A stretch of 64,000 nucleotides of DNA from Candidatus Omnitrophica bacterium UBA6210 (lineage in GTDB: Bacteria; Omnitrophota; Gorgyraeia; Velamenicoccales; Velamenicoccaceae), in assembly GCA_002421805.1 (NCBI GenBank), contig DISM01000006.1:62001-126000 (forward strand). The letters are read 5' to 3'. Both the position numbers and the translations under genes were made by a program. Below, piece by piece: positions 1-7,556 of this stretch; positions within the stretch are counted from its first letter, which is position 1, and every line of letters begins with the position of its first letter. Below the pieces are notes generated by a model. The model had not been told where the DNA came from. It searched no databases and worked only from the letters and a program-made list of their open reading frames with translations.

Positions 1-345
1 CCGGCGGTCTCGACCTTGTTTATCGCGTTCATCTGCGGCCTGGTCGTTGCCCTGAATAAGGATTACCTGGCTGGCGTCAGCATGATTGTCTTTGCCGCTG
101 TTTTTCTGCATAACGCCCTGGGATTGTCGTTGGGATACGGGGCGGCCGTCCTTTACCGGTTTGACACCAAAAGGCGCCGCACCCTGGCTTTTGAGGTCGG
201 CATGCAGAATGCCGGGCTGGGAGCGGTCCTGGCCCTTAAACATTTTTCCGACCAGGCCGCTTTGCCTAATGCCTTGTTTGCGACGTGGTGCATCATTACG
301 GCTTCAATCCTTGCCGAGATTTGGAGCCGCAGGAGTGTGGAATAG
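1..345 (+). CDS. Bile acid:sodium symporter (BASS) family transporter, C-terminal part
   Basis: The reading frame is open at the left edge, so only the last 114 residues are visible. They contain hydrophobic membrane segments and the stretch VGMQNAGLGAVLAL, which matches the conserved GMQNxGL motif in the sodium-binding core of BASS-type transporters. The family imports organic anions such as bile acids, pantoate or 2-keto acids together with sodium across the inner membrane; the substrate here cannot be read. The protein ends with a short basic tail. The next gene's Shine-Dalgarno lies just past this stop codon, so the two may be co-transcribed. Confidence in the family is good; nothing can be said about the missing N-terminus. 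Confidence 0.8.
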   Translation, partial: PAVSTLFIAFICGLVVALNKDYLAGVSMIVFAAVFLHNALGLSLGYGAAVLYRFDTKRRRTLAFEVGMQNAGLGAVLALKHFSDQAALPNALFATWCIITASILAEIWSRRSVE

Positions 346-363
346 ATGGACAGGAGGCTTTTA

Positions 364-1266
364 ATGCGTTTATTAGTTCTGGTTTCGTTTTTTTCTTTTT
401 TTGCGGTGTGCGGGCCGTGCTCCGCAGAGACGATCATTTTCAAGAGCGGCAAGGTGCTTGAGGCGCGTATCGACGCCAAGACGAATGAAATGGTCTCTGT
501 CGATCTCGACGGCCGGCCACTTTATTATGAGACCCGCCTGATCGAGACCATCGACGGCAAGCCCCCGGCGGAATTTCAGCTTCAGGCTGTTTCGATCAGC
601 AAAGATGAGGTGAGCGGCGATTTTGAAGAAGGGCTTTTTCTGGCGTCCCAGGGGAAGTTCCAGGATGCCGTCCGGACTTTTCAGGCGAACCTTGAAAAGA
701 ACCCCGGCGATGCCAATACGGTGGAATCCCTCCATATCCTCGAAGACCTTCGGCAGGAAAAGATCAGCCCGGAGTTCGCCCAGGCGCTGTTTGAGGGGAC
801 GCTTTTATTCCTGAAGATGCGCTATGAAGCCGCTACAAAGGCTTTCCAGCGTGCGCTCGATATCAAGCCCGATGCGCTCGAGTTGTATTACAACCTGGGC
901 AACCTTTATAATGCCAGGAAGCTCTATCGGGAGGCGATTCCTTTCTTTGAAAAACTGCTTAAAGCCAATCCCATGGACACGGAGGTTCTTTTCAGCCTCG
1001 GGTATTCTTATTTTTCCGCCCAGGAGTTTCAGAAGGCCGCCGACCTTTTCGAGCGATATTTAATTCTCGATCCCCACGACCCCGACGCCCACGGCTTTCT
1101 GGGCGCTTGTTATTATGCCCTCGGCCGCGAAAATGACGGTGTCGAGGAGTTCCAGAAGGCCCAACTCTATGCTGACGAAGCGGCGGTGGCTTCCGGCGAA
1201 AGAAGACCGGCAGGCGAATCATCTTTCATGGACGAGGGGATCCGGCAGATTATCAATAAATTTTAG
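364..1266 (+). CDS. Secreted tetratricopeptide-repeat protein
   Basis: A 300-residue protein with an N-terminal signal peptide (hydrophobic core LLVLVSFFSFFAVCG, probable cleavage after CSA, about residue 20). An unassigned region of about 85 residues follows, then at least four TPR units in the C-terminal two thirds, recognisable by repeated xLGxxYxxxxxxxxAxxxFxxxLxxxP patterns. I chose ATG 364 over the in-frame ATG at 346 because an AGGAGG sits six bases upstream of 364 and the signal peptide then starts cleanly. TPR proteins act as protein-protein scaffolds; this one should work in the periplasm or on the envelope. It is followed by a second secreted TPR protein of similar design, suggesting a duplicated pair. 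Confidence 0.75.
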   Translation: MRLLVLVSFFSFFAVCGPCSAETIIFKSGKVLEARIDAKTNEMVSVDLDGRPLYYETRLIETIDGKPPAEFQLQAVSISKDEVSGDFEEGLFLASQGKFQDAVRTFQANLEKNPGDANTVESLHILEDLRQEKISPEFAQALFEGTLLFLKMRYEAATKAFQRALDIKPDALELYYNLGNLYNARKLYREAIPFFEKLLKANPMDTEVLFSLGYSYFSAQEFQKAADLFERYLILDPHDPDAHGFLGACYYALGRENDGVEEFQKAQLYADEAAVASGERRPAGESSFMDEGIRQIINKF

Positions 1267-1276
1267 CCGAGGAATA

Positions 1277-2146
1277 ATGGAAATGAACAAGAGGATAGGG
1301 CGCGGCATTGTGCCGCTGGCGGTTTTCTGTATTTTTTTTCTGGGCTCTATGGCCCGGGGCGAAGCGCAATCCGAAGCCTCGCTCCATCTCGTCAGAGGGA
1401 TGGAACGGGCTTCTGTGGGGGCGTTCGATGAGGCGCGCAAGGAATTTGAGGCAAGTCTTAAAGAAGACCCCTCAAATGCGACGCTGTTGAGTTCCCTCAA
1501 GGTCCTTGACGATCTCGACCGCAGGAGGATCGGTTCGACCTATGCAACGCTTCTCTTTAAAGGGCTAAATTATCTGCGCCAGGGAATGCTGGAGCATGCA
1601 ATAGAAGAGTTCCGCAAGGCCATTATCATGGAGCCGTCTTATCCCCGGACATACAATCTGCTGGGTATCGTTCATTCCCTGGCCGGCGATGCGCTTCAGG
1701 CCAGGGCTGATTTTCAGAAGGCGCTCGATCTCGACCCGAACCTGAGCGAGGCCAGTTATAACCTCGCGTCCCTTTATTACGGGGCGGGGGATTACCAGAA
1801 CGCAGCGGCGTATTTTGAAATGGCTGTCAAAAATGGCGCTCCCGGTGCCGATACCTACATGAACCTGGGGGCCTCGTATTCGTTTTTAAAAAAATACCCG
1901 GAGTCCATCAATGCCTATCTGAAGGCGACAAAACTTGCGCCGCAGGACCCGAAGGTGTTCTATAGTTTGGGCATGGTTTACTACATGACTGAAGAATATT
2001 CCAAGTCCCGTTCTTGCCTTGTCGAGGCCAGGGACCTTTTCGAAAAGCGTGGGGACAATAAGACCGTCGAGGAGATCAACGTTTTCCTGGACAAGCTCAG
2101 CGATACGCAAAAGAACCTGAAGGCTTCCGAGATGCAGGATCAATGA
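1277..2146 (+). CDS. Secreted tetratricopeptide-repeat protein
   Basis: A 289-residue protein with a signal peptide (PLAVFCIFFLGSMARG, cleavage probably near GEA) and several TPR units along the rest (for example TYNLLGIVHSLAGDALQARA and TYMNLGASYSFLKKYPESIN). ATG 1277 or ATG 1283 could be the start; a GAGGA lies just upstream of both. The opening after the signal peptide (FDEARKEFEASLKEDPSNAT) parallels the preceding protein (FQDAVRTFQANLEKNPGDAN), so the two are likely paralogues. The stop codon overlaps the start of mutY by four bases (ATGA), which implies translational coupling. The partner proteins are unknown. Confidence 0.75.
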   Translation: MEMNKRIGRGIVPLAVFCIFFLGSMARGEAQSEASLHLVRGMERASVGAFDEARKEFEASLKEDPSNATLLSSLKVLDDLDRRRIGSTYATLLFKGLNYLRQGMLEHAIEEFRKAIIMEPSYPRTYNLLGIVHSLAGDALQARADFQKALDLDPNLSEASYNLASLYYGAGDYQNAAAYFEMAVKNGAPGADTYMNLGASYSFLKKYPESINAYLKATKLAPQDPKVFYSLGMVYYMTEEYSKSRSCLVEARDLFEKRGDNKTVEEINVFLDKLSDTQKNLKASEMQDQ

Positions 2147-3216
2147 AAATCCTCAACAAGACCTCCACCTGGACGGCCAAGCTCACCCGCTGGTATCAAA
2201 AAAATCACCGTAAACTCCCTTGGCGCCGGACTTGTGATCCCTATAAGATATGGGTCTCTGAGATCATGCTTCAGCAGACGACTGTCGGCGCCGTCATTCC
2301 GTATTATGAGCGGTGGGTCCGTCGTTTTCCTTCTATCCGTCACGTGGCCCGCGCTTCGCTGGAAGATGTATTAACATCATGGCAGGGGCTTGGATACTAC
2401 AGCCGCGCAAGGAATCTGCATCAGGCGGCCGGGATCATTGTCCGGGAATACGACGGTTCCATCCCGGACAACAGGGAAGTCTTGAAGAAGCTTCCCGGTT
2501 TTGGGCCTTATACGACGGGCGCCGTGTTGAGCATCGCCTTCGGCCAGCGTCAGCCCATTGTCGACGCCAATGTGCGACGGGTGATTTGCCGGCTGCGGAT
2601 GCTGAAAGGGAAGTCTACTCTTCTTGACAAGAACATCTATTCATTTCTTCAGGATGCCATGCCGGCCCTGCATCCCGGAATTTTCAATCAGGCCTTGATG
2701 GAGCTGGGCGCCCTGGTCTGCAAGCCGGAGGACCCCGCCTGCCCAGCCTGTCCCGTGAAAAGCGATTGCCGGGCTTACGCGCAAGGTGTCCAGGAGGCGT
2801 TTCCTCCGAGGGCGAGGAAAGCCGTCAAAAGGATCGAGACTGTCGTCGGGATTATCCGCCGCAAAGATTCTATATTTATGCAGAAACGTCCGCCGACAGG
2901 CTTGCTTGCGGGTTTCTGGGAACTGCCCGGTGGGAAAGTGGAGAGAGGGGAAACGCCGCGGCAGGCCTTGGCGCGGGAGCTTAAAGAAGAATTAGGCGTT
3001 CGTGTCCTGACCGCCCGCCATGCGGCAACAATCCGGCATGCCTATACGCAGTTTCAAGTCAGGCTCTTTGCCTGGGAGTGTGAGGTGACGCCTGCACCGA
3101 AAGAAAATGCGACCCATAGGTGGGTATCGCGCAGGGAACTTGCGAAATACCCCATGCCCGCCGGAACCGTCAAGGTCCTTGCAGCCGTTCAAGCTAGACC
3201 AGGAAAAATTTCTTAA
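2143..3216 (+). CDS. mutY: A/G-specific adenine DNA glycosylase MutY
   Basis: A 357-residue base-excision repair enzyme that removes adenine mispaired with 8-oxoguanine. The N-terminal HhH-GPD domain has the catalytic Glu40 in SEIMLQQT and Asp141 in PIVDANVRR, with the helix-hairpin-helix KLPGFGPYTTGA between them. The iron-sulfur loop is intact: Cys193-x6-Cys200-x2-Cys203-x5-Cys209. The C-terminal third is the NUDIX-like lesion-recognition domain, and it still shows a NUDIX-box-like pattern GGKVERGETPRQALARELKE. Length and order are normal for full-length MutY. It overlaps the upstream TPR gene by four bases and is followed by the promoter region of the Rrf2 gene. Confidence 0.95.
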   Translation: MKILNKTSTWTAKLTRWYQKNHRKLPWRRTCDPYKIWVSEIMLQQTTVGAVIPYYERWVRRFPSIRHVARASLEDVLTSWQGLGYYSRARNLHQAAGIIVREYDGSIPDNREVLKKLPGFGPYTTGAVLSIAFGQRQPIVDANVRRVICRLRMLKGKSTLLDKNIYSFLQDAMPALHPGIFNQALMELGALVCKPEDPACPACPVKSDCRAYAQGVQEAFPPRARKAVKRIETVVGIIRRKDSIFMQKRPPTGLLAGFWELPGGKVERGETPRQALARELKEELGVRVLTARHAATIRHAYTQFQVRLFAWECEVTPAPKENATHRWVSRRELAKYPMPAGTVKVLAAVQARPGKIS

Positions 3217-3222
3217 AAAAAC

Positions 3223-3242
3223 TTGACATTTTTTTATTGTCA
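3223..3242 (+). promoter_or_regulatory. Inverted repeat with -35-like box upstream of rrf2
   Basis: A perfect inverted repeat TGACA-N9-TGTCA occupies 3224-3242, and its left arm is part of a consensus -35 hexamer TTGACA (3223-3228). A possible -10 (TACTAT, 3252-3257) lies 23 bases further on, longer than usual, so the promoter itself is not certain. Rrf2 regulators commonly repress their own genes by binding such dyads over the promoter. An autoregulatory operator is therefore a reasonable inference, not a demonstration. Confidence 0.45.
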
Positions 3243-3292
3243 TGTAAACTCTACTATGTTGATAGAGATTATAAGATTATCAAGGATTGGTT

Positions 3293-3733
3293 ATGAAAGT
3301 AACTTATCGGGGAGATTACGCGCTTAAGGCTGTTCTGGATCTGGCTCTGCATTACGGAGAAGAGCTGGTGACGATCCACCAGATGGCCAAACGCATCGAT
3401 GCCCCTGTCAAATTTTTAGAGCAGGTCTTGATGGACCTGAAAAAAGGCGGTTTCGTGGAAAGCCGGCGAGGCAAGGTGGGAGGGTTTTTATTGGCGAAGG
3501 CCCCGGACAGGATCACGGTCGGGGATGTCGTCCGATTCATTGAAGGCCCCATAGAACCCATTGCCTGCGTCCGGCATGAATACACAGCGTGCCGGGATAT
3601 GTATCAATGCGTGTTCAGGAAGATATGGCAGGATGTGGGGCAGGCCACGTCCGATATTGTCGATCATGTGACATTCGAAGATTTAGCGGCAAGAGTTGAT
3701 GTTCGCTGCCGCGCGCTTGAGTATGCGATTTAG
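3293..3733 (+). CDS. Rrf2-family transcriptional regulator (CymR/IscR type)
   Basis: A 146-residue winged-helix regulator with the family hallmarks YRGDYALKAVLDLALHYGE at the N-terminus, the recognition helix around FLEQVLMDLKKGGFVESRRG and the wing GGFLLAKAP. Three cysteines, Cys92, Cys100 and Cys106 (C-x7-C-x5-C), sit where IscR-type members bind an iron-sulfur cluster. The start is ATG 3293; the in-frame TTG six bases earlier is less likely. The genes that follow make cysteine and methionine, so a role like CymR, the Rrf2-family cysteine regulator of Firmicutes, is a good hypothesis. A Shine-Dalgarno for the next small ORF overlaps its stop codon. Confidence 0.88.
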   Translation: MKVTYRGDYALKAVLDLALHYGEELVTIHQMAKRIDAPVKFLEQVLMDLKKGGFVESRRGKVGGFLLAKAPDRITVGDVVRFIEGPIEPIACVRHEYTACRDMYQCVFRKIWQDVGQATSDIVDHVTFEDLAARVDVRCRALEYAI

Positions 3734-3743
3734 GAGGGATGAA

Positions 3744-3818
3744 ATGGCCAAGTATCCGCAGGATATGATGCGCAGGATGATGTGTTGCCTCCGGGGTAGA
3801 GGGGGCCCGTTCGTGTAA
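3744..3818 (+). CDS. Putative Met/Cys-rich leader peptide (24 residues)
   Basis: A short ORF directly after rrf2. AGGAGG at 3732-3737 overlaps the rrf2 stop and is followed, with a six-base gap, by ATG 3744. The product is MAKYPQDMMRRMMCCLRGRG followed by GPFV. Seven of 24 residues contain sulfur, clustered as MM-RR-MMCC at residues 8-15 (tandem Cys codons at 3783-3788). The ORF ends just before a small dyad (GTAAC/GTTAC, 3815-3829) and a terminator-like hairpin (3852-3895). The genes beyond that hairpin make methionine and cysteine. I infer a sulfur-amino-acid-responsive leader peptide; nothing shows that it is translated beyond its ideal ribosome-binding site. Confidence 0.5.
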   Translation: MAKYPQDMMRRMMCCLRGRGGPFV

Positions 3819-3851
3819 CCTATTGTTACAATCCGGTGCGTAGGACGGGAC

Positions 3852-3895
3852 AGCCCACTACCAAAAGAGACAAGACGGATGAGTGGGCTTTTATT
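3852..3895 (+). terminator. Terminator/attenuator hairpin between leader ORF and yezD-like gene
   Basis: AGCCCACT (3852-3859) pairs with AGTGGGCT (3882-3889), and a T-rich tract follows. The 22-base loop is long for a simple terminator. The 5' arm region (CCCACTACC, 3854-3862) can alternatively pair with GGTAGAGGG (3795-3803) inside the leader ORF, with one A-A mismatch. This gives two mutually exclusive folds, as in an attenuator. It could also simply end the rrf2 transcript. Confidence 0.6.
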
Positions 3896-3922
3896 TTATA
3901 TATATAGGTATCAAGGAGGAAA

Positions 3923-4114
3923 ATGATGGGCTTGAAACAGCAACCCAACATAGTCAATGATGCGATTATTAAAGAAATCCATGACGCGGTACGGTCTTTG
4001 ACATACGGCACGGTGACGATCAAGGTCCATGACGCCAAGATCATCCAGATCGAAGTGACAGAGAGAACGCGCTTCGATGATGCCTGGAAAATCGAGGAAG
4101 GAGGCGGGATTTAA
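3923..4114 (+). CDS. YezD-family small protein (DUF2292)
   Basis: A 63-residue protein with an excellent ribosome-binding site (AAGGAGG, 3913-3919). The central pattern EIHDAVRSLTYGTVTIKVHD, followed by an IIQIEVTERTRF-type strand, matches the DUF2292/YezD family. Members are often found next to cysteine and sulfate-assimilation genes, and B. subtilis yezD is, from memory, under CymR control. Its molecular function is unknown to me. Its place between an Rrf2 regulator and sulfur-assimilation enzymes fits that association well. Confidence 0.75.
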   Translation: MMGLKQQPNIVNDAIIKEIHDAVRSLTYGTVTIKVHDAKIIQIEVTERTRFDDAWKIEEGGGI

Positions 4115-4236
4115 GATATCTTTTCATGAATTTATCCTTACCGGATTGCCGGAGGAGTGTTTTAGAATAAAACAAACGTGCCATGCAACCAGTCATCTGG
4201 AGTCCATGCACACAAGCCTGACAAGGAGGCTTCCAG

Positions 4237-5097
4237 ATGAAAAAGTTGATATTGTTTGCTGTATTTTTTGCGCTGACGGTCGTATTTTCCGCCCAAGACG
4301 TATCGGCAGGTCCGCCTTTTGTTAATCTGGAAGGTGCAGGCGGTGTTGCTTTTAATCCGTTGGCTTATGTGGCCGATCCAGGCGATGACGGCGTCCATTA
4401 TAAGGTCGGACGTGTAGATGTCAGCGCTCCGAGATTCGGCGGGTGGTATGTGGATCTGGGGGATGCCAAGATCGACTGGATTGCATTCGGCGTTGCGACG
4501 ACGGTGGCCAGGAGGCTGGAGATATCCTATGGATATGAAACGGTCGCCTGGGAGGACCACCCGACATTCCACAAGAACAACGTCGGGGCCAAGTTTTTGA
4601 TACTTCCAGAGAATTCCTTTGATTCGAAGTTCGTTCCTGCTGTTTCCGTGGGAACGATATACAAGACCACGAGCGACAAGAGTGTCCATGAGTTGGGGTT
4701 TCCCTTAAGGACGAGCGGTCAGGATTGGTATCTTGTCGCGACAAAGACGATTGCCGGGGTTTTTCCGGTACCCGTTATTTTGTCCGGCGGCCTTCTTTCT
4801 TCACAGGAGTTTGTGACAGGAGTGCTCGGTTTTCATGACGGCAGAAAACTGACGGGGTTTGCCAACATCGACCTTGTTCTTCCTCATGGTTTTGTGCTGG
4901 GGTATGAATTCAAGCAGGGAGAACAGTTTTCCAGCTATAAAAACGCCAATTACTGGAACGTGCACGCGGCATGGATGCCCAATAAGAATCTTACGCTTAT
5001 TGCGGCCTATGTGAATACAGCCAGCTATACCAAGTCCGGCAATACAAGACAAGGATTAGGGGACGGTTTTGTGTTAAGCGCCCAGTATGCATTCTGA
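4237..5097 (+). CDS. Outer-membrane beta-barrel protein (DUF3034-like), possibly a sulfur-related porin
   Basis: A 286-residue protein with a signal peptide (LILFAVFFALTVVFSA, cleavage near residues 20-25). Many alternating aromatic/hydrophobic strands follow, and the chain ends in AQYAF, the terminal-Phe signature of outer-membrane barrels. The opening GPPFVNLEGAGGVAFNPLAY resembles a family I associate with DUF3034; that assignment is tentative. The ribosome-binding site AAGGAGG lies at 4222-4228. It sits in the sulfur-assimilation operon, between the YezD-type gene and metY, so uptake of a sulfur compound is an inference from context only. Confidence 0.6.
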   Translation: MKKLILFAVFFALTVVFSAQDVSAGPPFVNLEGAGGVAFNPLAYVADPGDDGVHYKVGRVDVSAPRFGGWYVDLGDAKIDWIAFGVATTVARRLEISYGYETVAWEDHPTFHKNNVGAKFLILPENSFDSKFVPAVSVGTIYKTTSDKSVHELGFPLRTSGQDWYLVATKTIAGVFPVPVILSGGLLSSQEFVTGVLGFHDGRKLTGFANIDLVLPHGFVLGYEFKQGEQFSSYKNANYWNVHAAWMPNKNLTLIAAYVNTASYTKSGNTRQGLGDGFVLSAQYAF

Positions 5098-5193
5098 GCT
5101 TAAAAGGGGGGGGTTGCCAAATGAAAATATATATTGTGGGGAATGTTTGTTTTAGGGATAATAAGAAAATTAGCAGAACGCGGGAGGTCTGTG

Positions 5194-6495
5194 ATGGCAA
5201 AACATGAGGAAAGATTGAAAATTGAGACCTTAGCGCTCCATGGCGGGCAGGAATCCGACCCGACCACGGGCTCGAGGGCTGTCCCGATCTACCAGACGAC
5301 GTCCTATCAGTTCAAGAGCACGGAGCACGCTGCCAATCTCTTCGCCTTAAAAGAGTTCGGCAATATCTACACGCGCCTCATGAATCCGACGACCGATGTC
5401 TTTGAGAAACGCATTGCGCTTTTAGACGGAGGGGTAGGGGCACTGGCGTCGGCTAGCGGGCAGTCGGCCATCACGCTGGCACTCTTGAATATCGCCCAGG
5501 CAGGGGATGAGATCGTTTCAGCCGATAATCTTTACGGCGGGACCTACACACTTTTTCATTACACTTTCAAACGTCTCGGTATTACGGTCAAATTCGTCAA
5601 ATCCAACGACCTGAAGGCGTTCGAAAAGGCGATCACGCCCAAGACCAAGGCCATCTATGCGGAATCCGTCGGCAACCCGAAGCTGGATGTTACCGATCTT
5701 GAAGGTATCGCGGCCATCGCACACAAAAATGGGGTGCCTTTTGTCCTGGACAATACGGCGACGCCGTATCTTCTGCGTCCGATCGATTTCGGCGTAGATA
5801 TCGTCGTTTATTCCGCGACAAAGTTCATCGGCGGGCACGGGACGTCCCTCGGCGGCCTCATCGTCGATTCCGGAAAATTCGATTGGACCAAGGGCGGTAA
5901 ATTCCCGCTGATCGCGGGCCCGGACCCGAGTTATCACGGGATCGATTTTGTGGAAGCGCTCAAGCCTTTGGGGAATATTGCGTATATTACCAAGGCGCGC
6001 GTGACCTTGCTGCGGGACCTGGGGCCGGCGATTTCGCCGTTCAACTCGTTCTTGCACCTTCAGGGCCTGGAGACCCTGCCTTTGCGGATGATCCGGCATT
6101 CGGAGAACGCATTGGCCGCGGCGAAATTCTTGGAAAAACATCCCAAGGTTTCGTGGGTGAACTATCCGGGCCTTGATTCGAGCCTCGAGAAGGCGCGTGT
6201 CAAAAAGTATCTGCCCAGGGGCGCCGGCGCGATCATCGGTTTCGGCATCAAAGGGGGGCTCGAGGCCGGCAAGAAATTCATCAATAGCCTGGAGCTCATT
6301 TCGCACCTGGCCAATATCGGGGACGCCAAAACCCTGGCCATTCATCCGGCGACAACGACGCACCAGCAATTAAGCTCCGAGGAACAACTGGCCACGGGTG
6401 TGACGCCGGATTTCATCCGGCTCTCCATCGGTATCGAGCACATCGATGACATCCTGGCGGATATCGAACAGGCATTGTCTAAAACAAGTAGATAG
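5194..6495 (+). CDS. metY: O-acetylhomoserine sulfhydrylase (thiol-lyase)
   Basis: A 433-residue PLP enzyme that makes homocysteine from O-acetylhomoserine and sulfide. The Cys/Met-metabolism PLP fold is clear: ETLALHGGQESDPTTGSRAV at the N-terminus, the phosphate-binding region around LASASGQSAI, Asp in VLDNT, and the PLP lysine in YSATKFIGGHGTS. The C-terminal NIGDAKTLAIHPATTTHQQL is typical of MetY rather than MetB or MetC. I chose ATG 5194, preceded by GGGAGG, instead of the upstream in-frame extension from 5134. Its substrate is supplied by metX two genes downstream. Confidence 0.93.
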   Translation: MAKHEERLKIETLALHGGQESDPTTGSRAVPIYQTTSYQFKSTEHAANLFALKEFGNIYTRLMNPTTDVFEKRIALLDGGVGALASASGQSAITLALLNIAQAGDEIVSADNLYGGTYTLFHYTFKRLGITVKFVKSNDLKAFEKAITPKTKAIYAESVGNPKLDVTDLEGIAAIAHKNGVPFVLDNTATPYLLRPIDFGVDIVVYSATKFIGGHGTSLGGLIVDSGKFDWTKGGKFPLIAGPDPSYHGIDFVEALKPLGNIAYITKARVTLLRDLGPAISPFNSFLHLQGLETLPLRMIRHSENALAAAKFLEKHPKVSWVNYPGLDSSLEKARVKKYLPRGAGAIIGFGIKGGLEAGKKFINSLELISHLANIGDAKTLAIHPATTTHQQLSSEEQLATGVTPDFIRLSIGIEHIDDILADIEQALSKTSR

Positions 6496-6593
6496 CACAT
6501 AGTAGATACCAGACAGTAAATAGAAGATAGGGCATATTTTTGTTGGATTTTGATCTTTATTTTACTGACTGCTATTTACTATCTACTGGCTAC
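6488..6593. repeat. Imperfect inverted repeat between metY and cysK
   Basis: The intergenic stretch carries AGTAGATA and AGTAAATAG on the left and their complements (CTATTTACTATCTACT) on the right, forming an imperfect inverted repeat around an AT-rich centre. The 14-mer TATTTACTATCTAC (6573-6586) recurs at 59430-59443 in the leader of the cold-shock gene. This suggests a dispersed repeat family rather than a terminator. Confidence 0.5.
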
Positions 6594-6612
6594 TTTTAAG
6601 CAGGGGGTATTT

Positions 6613-7539
6613 ATGTCCAGAATATATGGAGATATCACCAAGACCATCGGCAACACGCCGTTGGTCCGTATCAATAAACTCAGCGCCGGCCTTGAGTCGG
6701 TGATCTTGGCGAAGCTGGAGTCTTTTAATCCGCTCTCCAGCGTCAAGGACAGGATCGGTTGCGCCATGATCGAGGCCGCGGAAAAGGCAGGCAGGCTCAA
6801 AAAAGGCTCTGTCATCGTCGAGCCGACAAGCGGCAATACGGGGATCGCGCTGGCTTTTGCGGCGGCGGCCAAAGGCTACAGGCTGATCCTGACCATGCCG
6901 GACACGATGAGCGTCGAGCGGCGGCAGATGCTCAAGATCCTTGGCGCAGAGCTCATCCTGACCGACGGCACGAAAGGCATGAAGGGCGCCGTGGAGAAGG
7001 CCGAGGAGCTGACCAAGACGATCGCCAACAGTTTTATGCCCCAGCAGTTCAATAATCCGGCGAATCCCGAGATCCACCGGCGTACGACGGCCGAAGAGAT
7101 ATGGAATGATACGGACGGAAAAGTGGATGTGTTCATTGCAGGCATCGGCACGGGAGGCACGATCACGGGTGTCGGCGAAGCCTTGAAAAAGAAGAAGCCT
7201 TCTGTTAGAGTCATAGGATTGGAACCCAAGGACTCGCCCATTCTTTCCGGCGGAAAACCGGGGGCGCACAAGATCCAGGGGATTGGGGCCGGGTTCGTCC
7301 CTCAGGTGCTGGACAAGCAGATCATTGACGAGATCATGACGGTATCTCACGAAGATGCGGGCGTTGTGGCCCGCCGCCTGGCAAGAGAAGAGGGGATCTT
7401 TGTCGGGATATCCAGCGGTGCCGCCATGTGGGCGGCGTTGGAGGTCGCCAAGAGGAAAGAATCCGGGGGCAAGACGATCGTCGTTATCCTGCCGGATACG
7501 GGCGAGAGATATTTGTCGACGTGGTTGTTCCAGGAGTAA
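6613..7539 (+). CDS. cysK: Cysteine synthase (O-acetylserine sulfhydrylase)
   Basis: A 308-residue PLP enzyme (fold type II) forming cysteine from O-acetylserine and sulfide. It shows the PLP lysine Lys45 in NPLSSVKDRIG, the substrate loop PTSGNTGIALAF starting at residue 71, and the phosphate-binding GIGTGGTITGVG. The C-terminal IFVGISSGAAMWAAL contains the serine that binds the PLP ring nitrogen. ATG 6613 follows a GGGGG-rich ribosome site; the upstream in-frame codons from 6550 lie in the repeat and are unlikely to be translated. It follows metY, so one operon covers both sulfide-fixing routes. Confidence 0.93.
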   Translation: MSRIYGDITKTIGNTPLVRINKLSAGLESVILAKLESFNPLSSVKDRIGCAMIEAAEKAGRLKKGSVIVEPTSGNTGIALAFAAAAKGYRLILTMPDTMSVERRQMLKILGAELILTDGTKGMKGAVEKAEELTKTIANSFMPQQFNNPANPEIHRRTTAEEIWNDTDGKVDVFIAGIGTGGTITGVGEALKKKKPSVRVIGLEPKDSPILSGGKPGAHKIQGIGAGFVPQVLDKQIIDEIMTVSHEDAGVVARRLAREEGIFVGISSGAAMWAALEVAKRKESGGKTIVVILPDTGERYLSTWLFQE

Positions 7540-7556
7540 AAACAGAAAGACAAAGG

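Noticed and set aside
3819..3922. SAM or other known riboswitch ahead of the sulfur genes
   Set aside because: The region is only about 100 bases and shows none of the conserved SAM-I, SAM-II or SAH core sequences I can recognise; the leader-peptide model fits better.
5121..5207. 28-codon ORF overlapping the metY start, with two Cys codons
   Set aside because: It could be a second leader peptide, but the upstream G-run is a poor ribosome site and the composition is not distinctive; chance cannot be excluded.
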